Below, one piece after another: positions 17,812 through 25,902 of a stretch of 64,000 bases of DNA. Numbering within the stretch: position 1 is the first letter of the stretch; the number at the start of each line of letters is the position of its first letter. Below the pieces are notes generated by a model that saw only the letters and a program-made list of their open reading frames with translations, searched no databases and was not told the origin of the DNA. The position numbers were made by a program, and so were the translations under genes. The stretch covers positions 1,978,810-2,042,809 of the forward strand of contig NZ_WKJZ01000001.1 in the NCBI RefSeq assembly GCF_009763245.1, read 5' to 3'. This stretch comes from Pseudomonas xionganensis (GTDB taxonomy: Bacteria > Pseudomonadota > Gammaproteobacteria > Pseudomonadales > Pseudomonadaceae).

Positions 17812-19120
17812 AGGGCAGCAGCAGGCGGGCGCAGAAGCCGCCGCCTGGGCGGTTGCCTAGCTCCAGTTGACCGCCGTGGCGCTGCGCGGCGCGGCGCGCG
17901 ATGGCCAGACCCAGGCCATGCCCCGGGCTGCTTTGCCCTGGGGCGCGGAAAAAGGGCTCGCCCAGGCGCGACAGTAATGCCTCATCCACCCCGGGGCCGT
18001 GGTCGCTGAGGCTTATGCACAGCTGACCATTTTCTTCCTGCACGCTGATCTCGATGGGTTTTCCCGCCGGGTTGAAGCGCAGGGCATTGCGCAGCAGATT
18101 GTCTAGGGCGCCCTGCAGCATCGTGGTCCAGCCATTCAATGGCTGATGGGGCTCGACCTGGATCTGGAGCTGCTGTTCGGGGGCGGCCAGGCTGGCGTCT
18201 TCCCGTAGCTTGTCCAGGAGCAGGGCCAGGTCGATGGGCTGAGGCGGCCCCAGGTCCGCATCCAGGCGGGCCAGGGCGAGAATTTCGCTGATCAGGGCTT
18301 CCAGGCGGTCGCATTCCTGATGCAGGCGCGGCCACAGCTTGGCCTGCTCGGCTGCATCCGCCCGCTCGCTCAGGGCCAGGGCGATGCGCAGGCGGGCCAG
18401 GGGCGAGCGCAGTTCGTGGGAAACGTCACGCAGCAGCTGGCGCTGACTGCCGATCAGCCCCTGCAGGCGCGCGCCCATGTGGTTGAAGTCCCGAGCCAGC
18501 ACGCCAAGCTCATCACGGCGCTCGGCCAGCTGGGCCAGGCTGCTCTGCTGATAGCTGGTCTGGCCCAGGTCATGCACCGCTCCGCGCAGGCGATTGAGCG
18601 GACGGGTGATGGACAGGGTCAGCCAGAGGCTGAAGGCGGTCAGCACCAGAATCGCGATCACCAGGGCGCTGAGCGGCATCAGCAGGCTGCTGCGATGCCA
18701 GGCGGCCAGTTCGGCGATGGGGATACGGTAGAGGAACAGATAGGTTTCACCCGTTTGCGGGCTGTTGTACTCGGCACTCAGGCGGCGCCAGGGCAGACGC
18801 TTGTGAGGCGCGCGGCGCTGCTCGAAGGCTTCGGCGCGCGGGGGGAAGGTGCCTCTGACCAGGGGGCGGCCCGTTTCATCGAAGACCTGAATATCGACAC
18901 CGAACTCGCGTTTGCGCGACTCCAGCAGCGCCTGGGCGCTTTGCGCGCCCTGGCTCTCGTAGCGGACGGTCCACTGTTCGGCCAGTTTGTCCAGGGCGGG
19001 GTGCTGGCTGAGGATCCAGGCATCCTGGTTGTACATGCGGCCCAGCAACAACGAGAGCCCGGCCACCAGGGCAATGGCCAGCCAGAAACTGGCAAAGATG
19101 CGCCAGAACAGTGAACGCAC
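17789..19120 (-). CDS. cpxS: CpxA/CpxS-like sensor histidine kinase
   Basis: The 443-residue membrane kinase has a first membrane helix at about 8-28, a periplasmic domain of roughly 120 residues, a second helix near 150-172, a HAMP linker, the phosphoacceptor block DVSHELRSPLARLRIAL, and an ATPase domain with NLLRNALRF (N box), DHGPGVDEALL (G1) and GHGLGLAIARR (G2). It phosphorylates the response regulator encoded two genes upstream and probably senses envelope stress. The Spy/CpxP-like gene lies between kinase and regulator, as I recall for P. aeruginosa PA3204-PA3206. Its short convergent overlap with the nitroreductase gene is unusual but small. Confidence 0.9.
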   Translation of the reverse strand: MRSLFWRIFASFWLAIALVAGLSLLLGRMYNQDAWILSQHPALDKLAEQWTVRYESQGAQSAQALLESRKREFGVDIQVFDETGRPLVRGTFPPRAEAFEQRRAPHKRLPWRRLSAEYNSPQTGETYLFLYRIPIAELAAWHRSSLLMPLSALVIAILVLTAFSLWLTLSITRPLNRLRGAVHDLGQTSYQQSSLAQLAERRDELGVLARDFNHMGARLQGLIGSQRQLLRDVSHELRSPLARLRIALALSERADAAEQAKLWPRLHQECDRLEALISEILALARLDADLGPPQPIDLALLLDKLREDASLAAPEQQLQIQVEPHQPLNGWTTMLQGALDNLLRNALRFNPAGKPIEISVQEENGQLCISLSDHGPGVDEALLSRLGEPFFRAPGQSSPGHGLGLAIARRAAQRHGGQLELGNRPGGGFCARLLLPFSPQAKH

Positions 19121-19135
19121 GTGACTTCCTTATGC

Positions 19136-19165
19136 AAAAGCCCGCCGCGGGCTGGTGCGGCGGGT
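19136..19165 (-). terminator. Intrinsic terminator after the Spy-like gene
   Basis: On the minus strand CCCGCCGC (19164-19157) pairs with GCGGCGGG (19148-19141), followed by CTTTTGC. It lies between the Spy-like gene and the kinase, so it should lower kinase expression relative to Spy. Confidence 0.75.
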
Positions 19166-19183
19166 GGGTTGAGGGGTGATCAG

Positions 19184-19606
19184 TCAGTTGCCCTGGCCAT
19201 CCTTTGCGGCTTTCCAGGCCTTGAATTCAGCCATTTCAGCGCGGCGTGCCTCCATCTTCTTCAGGTGCTCATCGAAAGCAGCCTGCTGTTCGGGCTTGAG
19301 CAGGGCGCGCATGGCTTGCTGCTGTTTGTCCTTGGCAGCCTTGAGTTCGTCCTGCATGGCTTTGTGCTCGGCTTGCGGCAGCTTGCTCAGGTAACGCTGG
19401 GTAATTTCATGCCGACTGTGCATCTGTTCGCGCATCAGCTTGCGCATTGCCTGGCGCTGCTCCTGGCTCAGGTCGAAATCCTTGAACATATGTTGGCTGT
19501 GGCCACCCTTGTGGCCTTCGCCGTGGCGCATGCCGTCTTCGGGCATGGCCAGCGCCAGAGTGGGCAGGCTCAGGGCGAGCAGTGCGGCGGTGAGGGTCTT
19601 GCGCAT
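19184..19606 (-). CDS. Spy/CpxP-family periplasmic protein
   Basis: The 140-residue protein has a signal peptide (MRKTLTAALLALSLPTLALA), a His-rich stretch (HGEGHKGGHSQH) and a helical mature part with two LTxxQ-like motifs (LSQEQRQAMRKLMREQ and LLKPEQQAAFDEHL). CpxP and Spy are periplasmic helical cradles; Spy is a chaperone and CpxP inhibits the CpxA sensor. Its place between regulator and kinase suggests feedback in the same system. The His-rich segment could bind metal, which is inference. A terminator follows it. Confidence 0.88.
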   Translation of the reverse strand: MRKTLTAALLALSLPTLALAMPEDGMRHGEGHKGGHSQHMFKDFDLSQEQRQAMRKLMREQMHSRHEITQRYLSKLPQAEHKAMQDELKAAKDKQQQAMRALLKPEQQAAFDEHLKKMEARRAEMAEFKAWKAAKDGQGN

Positions 19607-19687
19607 GGGGTATCTCCTTGTCTGAAACCGCGGGGCTGCGGATGGGTTCAGTCTAGGGCGGTCAGGGTCAAGGGCGGTCAGGCCAAG

Positions 19688-19703
19688 GTAAAGCCTGGGT
19701 AAA
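19688..19703 (-). promoter_or_regulatory. Possible CpxR-type site upstream of the Spy-like gene
   Basis: GTAAA (19688-19692) is repeated at 19699-19703 with 6 bp between. The known CpxR consensus is GTAAA-N5-GTAAA, so the spacing is one base longer. It lies 82 bp upstream of the Spy-like start and 8 bp after the regulator stop codon. The match is direct; binding is inferred. Confidence 0.4.
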
Positions 19704-19710
19704 GAAGGGT

Positions 19711-20388
19711 TCAGGCGTTGTAGTAATAGCCGCGGCCACGCAGGGCCAGGATGCGCGGGCGGCCGTCGGGGTGCGGGCCAAGTTTCTTGCGCAGGTTGCT
19801 CACGTGCATGTCCAGGCTGCGGTCGTAGAGGGTCAGTTTGCGCCCCAGGGCCAGCTGGGTCAGGCGTTGCTTGTCCACCGGTTCGCCGGGGCTGCTCAGC
19901 AGGGCTTCGAGGATGCGGCTTTCGGACAGGGTCAGGGTGATTTCCTGTTCGCCCAGGGTGACCGTGCCGCGAGCCTGGCTGTAGTGCAGATCACCGAGGT
20001 CGAAGGGATTGGCCGGGCTGCCGCTGGTCGTACGGCGCAGCACCGCACGCAGACGGGCGGTGAGCTCACGGGGGTCGCAGGGTTTGGCCAGGTAGTCGTC
20101 GGCGCCCAGTTCCAGACCCAGGATGCGATCCAGTGGCTCGCCCCGGGCCGAGAGCATCAATACCGGCATCTCGGGATGCTCGCTGCGCAGCTGCTTGAGC
20201 AACTCCAGGCCACTGCCATCGGGCAGCATCACATCCAGCACCACGGCGTCCGGGGCGTTGCTGGCCAGGCTCTGGCGGGCACTCTGACCATCGTGACAGG
20301 CGCTGACCTGAAAGCCTTCCTGGCTCAGCCAGCGGCTGAGCAGCTCGCACAGCTCGATATCGTCGTCGATCAGTAACAGGCGGTTCAT
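19711..20388 (-). CDS. cpxR: OmpR-family response regulator, CpxR-like
   Basis: The 225-residue protein has a receiver domain (acidic pair in LLIDDDIEL, phosphoacceptor Asp in VVLDVMLPDGSG, conserved Lys in LAKPCDP) and an OmpR/PhoB winged helix ending DMHVSNLRKKLGPHPDGRP and RGRGYYYNA. It should be phosphorylated by the kinase at 17789-19120 and control envelope-stress genes, including the adjacent Spy-like gene. It is preceded by a small membrane-anchored coiled-coil gene 7 bp upstream on the same strand, so those two are probably co-transcribed. Confidence 0.92.
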   Translation of the reverse strand: MNRLLLIDDDIELCELLSRWLSQEGFQVSACHDGQSARQSLASNAPDAVVLDVMLPDGSGLELLKQLRSEHPEMPVLMLSARGEPLDRILGLELGADDYLAKPCDPRELTARLRAVLRRTTSGSPANPFDLGDLHYSQARGTVTLGEQEITLTLSESRILEALLSSPGEPVDKQRLTQLALGRKLTLYDRSLDMHVSNLRKKLGPHPDGRPRILALRGRGYYYNA

Positions 20389-20395
20389 GGGTGGG

Positions 20396-20785
20396 TCAGT
20401 TCAGCCATTCGCTGGATTTGCGTCGGCCACGTCGCAGCAGGGCACCGATAATCACCCCGAGCAGGCCGGCGCCGGCACCGACGGCGAACCACATCTGCTG
20501 TTCGCTGATCAGGGCGTGGGGGGCTTGGGCCTCAACCTGCTTGAGTTGCAGCTTGAGGCGCTGGTTTTCCTGGCGCAGGCGCTGCAATTGCACGCTTTCG
20601 CGTTCGGCTTGGTTGCTCTGCAATTCGGCCACCAGGGCTTCGCTGGCCGCCAGGCGCTGCTCAAGTTGATCCAGGTGCGTCTGGGCGGAGGTGGCCTCGG
20701 CCAGCGGCACGGGCGCAGCCTGTTCGGCCAGCGTCAGGCTGGGGCCGAGCAGGGCAAGGGTTAGCAGCAACGGACCTGGGCGCAT
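20396..20785 (-). CDS. Signal-peptide, coiled-coil, C-terminal-anchored membrane protein
   Basis: The 129-residue protein has a signal peptide (cleavage plausible after LTLA), a long coiled coil at about residues 32-88 rich in Leu, Gln and Glu, one membrane helix (MWFAVGAGAGLLGVIIGALL, 98-117) and a basic cytoplasmic tail RRGRRKSSEWLN. This layout resembles the C-terminal half of YgiM-type proteins, but the SH3 domain is missing. I cannot assign a function. Its 7-bp distance to cpxR suggests a part in the same envelope-stress unit. Confidence 0.75.
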   Translation of the reverse strand: MRPGPLLLTLALLGPSLTLAEQAAPVPLAEATSAQTHLDQLEQRLAASEALVAELQSNQAERESVQLQRLRQENQRLKLQLKQVEAQAPHALISEQQMWFAVGAGAGLLGVIIGALLRRGRRKSSEWLN

Positions 20786-20840
20786 CGGAACTCCTTACTT
20801 GTTTATCGTTATTGTTCTGGCAGGCGAGGTCGGACAAGAC

Positions 20841-21140
20841 TCAGGGCAACACCAGCTTGAAAGGCTTGACCAGGACGTTGGCGTAGACGCCGGCTGCGCG
20901 ATAGGGGTCGGCGTCAGCCCAGCGTTGGGCGGCCTGCAGGGATTCGAACTCCGCCACGATCAGGCTGCCGGAAAAGCCCGCAGGCCCGGGGTCGTTGCTG
21001 TCGATGGCGGGGTGCGGACCGGCCAGCACCAGACGGCCTTCGCTTTTCAACTGCTCCAGGCGCGCCAGGTGGGCGGGGCGGGCAGCCAGACGGTTGTCCA
21101 GGGAGTTTTCGACATCGGTGGCGATGATGGCGTAGAGCAT
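20841..21140 (-). CDS. YciI family protein
   Basis: The 99-residue protein is a typical single-domain Yci[21 protein letters not shown], the conserved His in [11 protein letters not shown], the Gly-Pro-His block LVLAGPHPA, and a C-terminal [14 protein letters not shown] with the Asp-Pro-Tyr/Phe motif. Family members are small ferredoxin-like dimers, some with dehydrochlorinase or related activity; the function here is unknown. In many Pseudomonas genomes it neighbours the septation protein gene yciB/ispZ, which I do not see here. Confidence 0.88.
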   Translation of the reverse strand: MLYAIIATDVENSLDNRLAARPAHLARLEQLKSEGRLVLAGPHPAIDSNDPGPAGFSGSLIVAEFESLQAAQRWADADPYRAAGVYANVLVKPFKLVLP

Positions 21141-21291
21141 TTCTATCCTTAAATAAGAGGTGGCGCGCGGTCGCTGTTACTGCAGAAAAGCAGCAGGCCG
21201 GGGCAAAGTCGAGGAAATCCTGCTTTGACTCAGCAGGAATCCTGATCTGGCGGCATAATAACAAACATAAATGACGCGGAAAGTGGCCCTT

Positions 21292-22155
21292 ATGGAAGTT
21301 GATTTGCACTGTCACAGCACGGCATCGGACGGCGCCCTGGCGCCCGCCGTGGTAGTGGCGCGGGCCCATGAGCGCGGCGTGCGGGTGCTGGCACTGACCG
21401 ATCACGACACCCTGGAGGGCCTGGCCGAGGCGCGTCTGGCTGCCGCACCGCTGGGCATGCTGCTGGTCAATGGCATCGAGCTGTCCTGCACCTGGGGTGG
21501 GGCCACCATTCATGTGCTCGGTTATGCCTTTGCCGATGATGCCCCTGCGTTGCTCAAGGCCATCGCCGAGCTGCACGAGGGGCGCTGGCTGCGCGCCGCG
21601 GAGATCGACAAGCGATTGGCGGCCAAGGGCATGCCCGGTGCCCTTGAGGGTGCCCGGGCGATTCAGCAGGAACTGGGTGACAGCGGCAATGCGCCGGCGC
21701 GCCCGCATTTTGCCGATTTCCTAGTGCGTGCCGGGTACGTCAAGGACCGCGCCGAGGCCTTTCGCAAGTGGCTGGGCTCCGGCAAGCTGGGCGACGTCAA
21801 GCAGCACTGGCCGGCCCTGGCCGATGCCGTGCAGACCCTGCGTCAGGCCGGGGCCTGGGTCAGCCTGGCACACCCCTGGCAATACGACTTTACCCGCAGC
21901 AAGCGCCGCCGCCTGGTCAGCGACTTTCTGCAGGCCGGCGGTCATTCCCTGGAAGTGGTCAATGGCATGCAGCCGGCCGAGCAGGTCGGCAGCCTGGCGA
22001 TCCTAGCCCGGGAGTTTGGCCTGCTGGTCAGCGCCGGCAGCGATTTTCATGCCCCCGGCGACTGGTCGGAACTGGGCATGTATCGACCTATACCCGAGGA
22101 CCTGCCGCCCCTGTGGGCCAGGTTTAAACATGTCCAGCAGTCTGCAGCCATCTGA
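21292..22155 (+). CDS. PHP-domain phosphoesterase (RNase AM/YciV-like)
   Basis: The 287-residue protein begins VDLHCHSTASDGALAP and carries the PHP metal motifs LTDHDTLEG, the acidic site NGIELS, the late His in SLAHPWQYDF and a final GSDFHAPG. E. coli YciV (RNase AM) of this type removes nucleotides from 5' ends of RNA and hydrolyses 3',5'-bisphosphonucleotides. The ATG at 21292 has a GGAAAG ribosome site 8 bp upstream; the in-frame ATG at 21271 has none. The YciO-like gene starts 13 bp downstream, so the two form an operon, as yciV-yciO does in E. coli. Confidence 0.88.
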   Translation: MEVDLHCHSTASDGALAPAVVVARAHERGVRVLALTDHDTLEGLAEARLAAAPLGMLLVNGIELSCTWGGATIHVLGYAFADDAPALLKAIAELHEGRWLRAAEIDKRLAAKGMPGALEGARAIQQELGDSGNAPARPHFADFLVRAGYVKDRAEAFRKWLGSGKLGDVKQHWPALADAVQTLRQAGAWVSLAHPWQYDFTRSKRRRLVSDFLQAGGHSLEVVNGMQPAEQVGSLAILAREFGLLVSAGSDFHAPGDWSELGMYRPIPEDLPPLWARFKHVQQSAAI

Positions 22156-22168
22156 GCCGGGAGCGAGC

Positions 22169-22798
22169 GTGAGTCAATTCTTCCAGATTCATCCGGAAAA
22201 CCCCCAGCTGCGCCTGATCAAGCAGGCCGTGGAAATCATCCGCAAGGGCGGGGTGGTGATCTTTCCCACCGATTCGTCCTACGCGGTGGGTTGCCATATC
22301 GGCGACAAGAGCGCCGTTGAGCGCATTCGCCGCCTGCGCCAGCTGGACGACAAGCACAACTTCACCTTGGTCTGCAGCGACCTGTCGCAGCTCAGCCTGT
22401 TTGCCAAGGTGGACACCGCAGCCTTTCGCCTGCTGAAGAATCACACCCCTGGCCCCTACACCTTTATCCTCAATGCCACCCGCGAAGTGCCGCGCATGCT
22501 GCTGCATCCCAAGCGTCGCACCATTGGCCTGCGGGTGCCGAGCCACCCGATTGCCCTGGCCCTGCTGGAGGAGCTCGGCGAGGCGCTGATGAGTGTCAGC
22601 CTGATTCTGCCGGGGGAAGAGCTGCCCATGAGCGACCCTTACGAGATGCGCCAGATGCTGGAGCATCAGGTGGACCTGATCATCGATGGCGGCTTTGGCG
22701 GCCTGGAAGCCTCCACCGTGGTCAGCCTGGTGGATGAGGAGCCAGAAGTGTTGCGGGTGGGCTGTGGCGATCCGGCGCCTTTTGCCAATGCTGGCTGA
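22169..22798 (+). CDS. YciO (Sua5/YrdC/YwlC family) protein
   Basis: The 209-residue YrdC-fold protein shows the family core: GVVIFPTDSSYAVGCHIGDK near residues 26-45, NFTLVCSDLSQLS, and TPGPYTFIL. YrdC/TsaC members make threonylcarbamoyl-AMP for tRNA modification, but YciO proteins form a separate branch whose role in that pathway is doubtful. I chose the GTG at 22169 (start MSQFFQIHP), supported by GGGAG at 22159-22163; the longer open frame from 22016 overlaps the PHP gene out of frame. Confidence 0.87.
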   Translation: MSQFFQIHPENPQLRLIKQAVEIIRKGGVVIFPTDSSYAVGCHIGDKSAVERIRRLRQLDDKHNFTLVCSDLSQLSLFAKVDTAAFRLLKNHTPGPYTFILNATREVPRMLLHPKRRTIGLRVPSHPIALALLEELGEALMSVSLILPGEELPMSDPYEMRQMLEHQVDLIIDGGFGGLEASTVVSLVDEEPEVLRVGCGDPAPFANAG

Positions 22799-22856
22799 TG
22801 TTCAGCTCTGTTGTCGTTTCGCACGGATCGTGAATGAAACAGCAACAGCCCCTGGC

Positions 22857-22862
22857 TATAAT
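22857..22862 (+). promoter_or_regulatory. trpS: Probable trpS -10 element
   Basis: A perfect TATAAT lies 29 bp upstream of the TTG start of trpS. The -35 region is weak. The position is right for a short leader. Confidence 0.5.
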
Positions 22863-22891
22863 CGCCCCTCGTCCTCTCTTGGAACTGCGTT

Positions 22892-24106
22892 TTGAGCCTT
22901 GTCGATCCCGAACGTCGCGTACTCTCTGGCATGCGTCCCAGCGGCCCCCTGCACCTGGGCCATCACCAAGGGGTACTGAAGAACTGGGTCAAGCTGCAGC
23001 ACAGCTACGAGTGCTTTTTCTGCATCGTCGATCTGCATGCCCTGACCACCGACTACGATGACGTCGCGCCGCTGTCCCAGCGGGTCATGGACATGGCGGT
23101 GGACTGGCTGGCGGCCGGGGTCAGCCCCAGCTCGGCGACCCTGTTTATCCAGTCCCAGGTGCCCGAACACGCCGAACTGCACCTGCTGCTGTCGATGATC
23201 TGCCCACTGAGCTGGCTGGAGCGAGTGCCGTCCTACAAGGAGCAGCAGGAGCAGTTGCACGGCAAGGACCTGGGCACCTTCGGCTTTCTTGGTTACCCCC
23301 TGCTGCAGGCCGCCGACATCCTGCTGTACCGTGCCGGAGTGGTGCCGGTGGGCAGCGACCAGCTGGCCCATATCGAATTTGCCCGTGATGTGGCGCGGCG
23401 CTTCAATCACCTCTACGGCCGCGAGCCAGGCTTCGAGGAGAAGGCCGAGCAAGCCATCCTCAAGCTCGGCAAGAAGACCGCCACGCTCTACAACAACCTG
23501 CGCAAGGCCTACCAGGAGCAGGGCGATGGGGCTGCCCTGGAAACTGCCCGGGCTTTGCTCAAGGATCAGCAGAGCATGACCCTGGGCGACAAGGAGCGCC
23601 TGTTCGGCTACCTGGAGGGTGGCGGCAAGGTGCTGCTGCCCGAACCCCAGGCACTGCTCAGTGACTCGCCCAAGGTGCTGGGGCTCGATGGCAGCAAGAT
23701 GTCCAAGTCCAACCACAACGCCATCTTTCTGCGCGACAGTGCAAGCGACGTGGAGGAGAAGGTGCGGCGCATGCCCACGGATCCTGCGCGGGTGCACCGC
23801 AGCGACCCCGGTGAGCCGGCCCGTTGCCCGGTGTGGCCGTTGCATCAGCAGTATTCCACCGAGCAGACCTGCACCTGGGTGCAGGAAGGCTGCCGCAGTG
23901 CCGGGATCGGCTGCCTGGAGTGCAAGGCGCCACTGATCGAAACCGTGCAGCAGGAGCTGATTCCGCTGCAGAACCGCGCCGCGGATTATCGCGACAACCC
24001 CGATCTGGTGCGGCAGATTCTCGCCGAAGGCGCCGACCGCGCCCGTTCTGAGGCGCGCGAGACGCTGAGCGAAGTGCGCCTGGCCCTTGGCCTCAACTAC
24101 CGCTGA
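22892..24106 (+). CDS. trpS: Tryptophanyl-tRNA synthetase, TTG start
   Basis: The enzyme charges tRNA-Trp. The 404-residue class I synthetase has the HIGH-type motif PLHLGHHQG near residue 18 and KMSKS in LDGSKMSKSNHN; a Cys cluster (GCRSAGIGCLECK) lies near the C-terminus. VGSDQLAHIEFARDVARRFN is the usual central block. The start is TTG at 22892, preceded by GGAA 7 bp upstream; the next in-frame ATG (at 22931) would delete the first conserved strand RRVLSGMRPSG, so TTG is the better choice. scpA follows after 8 bp. Confidence 0.93.
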   Translation: MSLVDPERRVLSGMRPSGPLHLGHHQGVLKNWVKLQHSYECFFCIVDLHALTTDYDDVAPLSQRVMDMAVDWLAAGVSPSSATLFIQSQVPEHAELHLLLSMICPLSWLERVPSYKEQQEQLHGKDLGTFGFLGYPLLQAADILLYRAGVVPVGSDQLAHIEFARDVARRFNHLYGREPGFEEKAEQAILKLGKKTATLYNNLRKAYQEQGDGAALETARALLKDQQSMTLGDKERLFGYLEGGGKVLLPEPQALLSDSPKVLGLDGSKMSKSNHNAIFLRDSASDVEEKVRRMPTDPARVHRSDPGEPARCPVWPLHQQYSTEQTCTWVQEGCRSAGIGCLECKAPLIETVQQELIPLQNRAADYRDNPDLVRQILAEGADRARSEARETLSEVRLALGLNYR

Positions 24107-24114
24107 GAGGCCTT

Positions 24115-24942
24115 ATGAGCAACCCTGTGCCGCCCCAAAGCCCCGACAGCCAGGCCCATGCCCAGCAGGAGTTGCCGTTCGCCCTGGTCTATGGCCAGGC
24201 GGTCACGGAAATGCCTCTGGACCTGTATATCCCGCCGGATGCCCTGGAGGTCTTTCTCGAAGCCTTCGAGGGACCGCTGGACCTGCTGCTATATCTGATC
24301 CGCAAACAGAATATCGACGTGCTGGATATCCCCGTGGCGGAGATTACCCGCCAGTACATGGGCTATGTCGAGCTGATGCAGTCGGTACGCCTGGAACTGG
24401 CTGCCGAATACCTGGTGATGGCCGCCATGCTGGCCGAGATCAAGTCGCGCATGCTCCTGCCGCGTTCGGCGGAGGCCGAAGCCGAGGAAGAAGACCCGCG
24501 CGCCGAGCTGATCCGCCGCCTGCAGGAGTACGAGCGCTACAAGGCCGCTGCCGAAGGTATCGACGGGCTTAGCCGCGTGGGTCGTGACCTCAGCGTGCCG
24601 CGCCTGGATGCTCCTGAGGCGCGGGCGCGCAAGCTGCTGCCGGATGTCAGCCTGGAAGAGCTGCTGCTGTCCATGGCCGAGGTGCTGCGCCGCGCCGATA
24701 TGTTCGAGAGCCACCAGGTGACCCGCGAAGCCCTGTCCACCCGCGAGCGCATGAGCGAGGTGCTGGAGCGCCTCAAGGGCGGCGCCTTTGTGCCCTTTGT
24801 CAGCCTGTTCGCCGCCGAGGAAGGCCGTCTTGGGGTGGTGGTGACCTTTATGGCGGTGCTGGAGCTGATCAAGGAATCCCTGGTGGAACTGGTGCAGAAC
24901 GAGGCCTATGGGCCTATCCACGTGCGAGCGCGAGCCGAATAG
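24115..24942 (+). CDS. scpA: Segregation and condensation protein A (kleisin)
   Basis: ScpA is the kleisin that bridges the SMC dimer in bacterial condensin. The 275 residues show the conserved N-terminal part (FEGPLDLLLYLIRKQNIDV near residues 51-69), EYLVMAAMLAEIKSRMLLP, and the C-terminal winged helix ending AVLELIKESLVELVQ. A roughly 25-residue poorly conserved leader precedes the domain. scpB starts 2 bp after its stop, as is usual. smc itself is not in this window. Confidence 0.95.
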   Translation: MSNPVPPQSPDSQAHAQQELPFALVYGQAVTEMPLDLYIPPDALEVFLEAFEGPLDLLLYLIRKQNIDVLDIPVAEITRQYMGYVELMQSVRLELAAEYLVMAAMLAEIKSRMLLPRSAEAEAEEEDPRAELIRRLQEYERYKAAAEGIDGLSRVGRDLSVPRLDAPEARARKLLPDVSLEELLLSMAEVLRRADMFESHQVTREALSTRERMSEVLERLKGGAFVPFVSLFAAEEGRLGVVVTFMAVLELIKESLVELVQNEAYGPIHVRARAE

Positions 24943-24944
24943 AC

Positions 24945-25724
24945 ATGAACCTGAATGATCCCCGCGAACTGGCCGGCCTGCTGGAAGCCTTCCTCCTGGC
25001 CTCGGGCAAACCGCAATCCCTGGAGCGCCTGGCCGAGCTGTTCGAGGAGGCCGAGCGGCCGGAGCCGGCGGTGTTCAAGGCTGCCCTGGAGCACCTGCGC
25101 GACTCCTGCGCCGGGCGCGCCTTCGAGCTCAAGGAGGTGGCTTCCGGTTACCGCCTGCAGGTGCGCGAGCATTATGCGCCCTGGGTCGGCCGGCTCTGGG
25201 AAGAGCGTCCGCAGCGTTATTCCCGGGCCATGCTGGAAACCCTGGCGCTGATCGCCTACCGCCAGCCCATCACCCGTGGCGAAATCGAGGACGTGCGCGG
25301 CGTGGCGGTCAACAGTCATATCACCAAGACCCTGCTGGAGCGCGAGTGGATTCGCGTGGTGGGTTACCGCGACGTGCCGGGGCGGCCGGCCATGTTCGCC
25401 ACCACCAAGGCCTTTCTCGACCACTTCAACCTGAAAAGCCTGGATGAGCTGCCGCCTCTGGCCGCCCTGCGCGAACTGGAGCCCGAGCCGGTGCTGGCCT
25501 TCGATGAGGAAGCGCCGGTGCCCGAGGCTCTGCAGGCCCGTGCTGACCTGGCCGGTGAGGCACCGGAAGCGCGCGAAGAAACCAGCTTTGGCAGCCTGCT
25601 GGCCGAGCTGGATGCCATGGAACAGGGCCTCAAGACCGACTTCGATGATCTTAGCGAACCGGACCTGGATAGCTCGGCCGTTGCGTCCGAGATTGCCGAG
25701 GAACAGGAACTGCCCCGGGACTAG
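24945..25724 (+). CDS. scpB: Segregation and condensation protein B
   Basis: ScpB forms dimers of tandem winged helices and binds ScpA in the condensin complex. The 259-residue protein has the first winged helix near 8-85 and the signature ETLALIAYRQPITRGEIE in the second, then GRPAMFATTKAFLDHF. The C-terminal 70 residues are acidic and low in complexity, longer than in Bacillus ScpB, as in other pseudomonads. It is the second gene of scpA-scpB; rluB follows 178 bp later. Confidence 0.94.
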   Translation: MNLNDPRELAGLLEAFLLASGKPQSLERLAELFEEAERPEPAVFKAALEHLRDSCAGRAFELKEVASGYRLQVREHYAPWVGRLWEERPQRYSRAMLETLALIAYRQPITRGEIEDVRGVAVNSHITKTLLEREWIRVVGYRDVPGRPAMFATTKAFLDHFNLKSLDELPPLAALRELEPEPVLAFDEEAPVPEALQARADLAGEAPEAREETSFGSLLAELDAMEQGLKTDFDDLSEPDLDSSAVASEIAEEQELPRD

Positions 25725-25902
25725 CGGTAGCCCGGATTGCACCCAGGCTACTCGTGCGGGCCGCACTGCATTGCCGGTCATCGACTCGCCAGGCGCCTGC
25801 TACGCTGAGTCAGTGCGTGAACGCCGCGTTTCGCGTATGCTCCGCGACCCTTCGACGGCTATAAGCCGTCCATCACCAGAGAAAACACCGGGAGGTGCCC
25901 AG

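Noticed and set aside
25444..25902. Upstream extension of the rluB frame into scpB
   Set aside because: It overlaps scpB out of frame, is not S4-like, and a GGGAGGTG site marks the real start at 25903.
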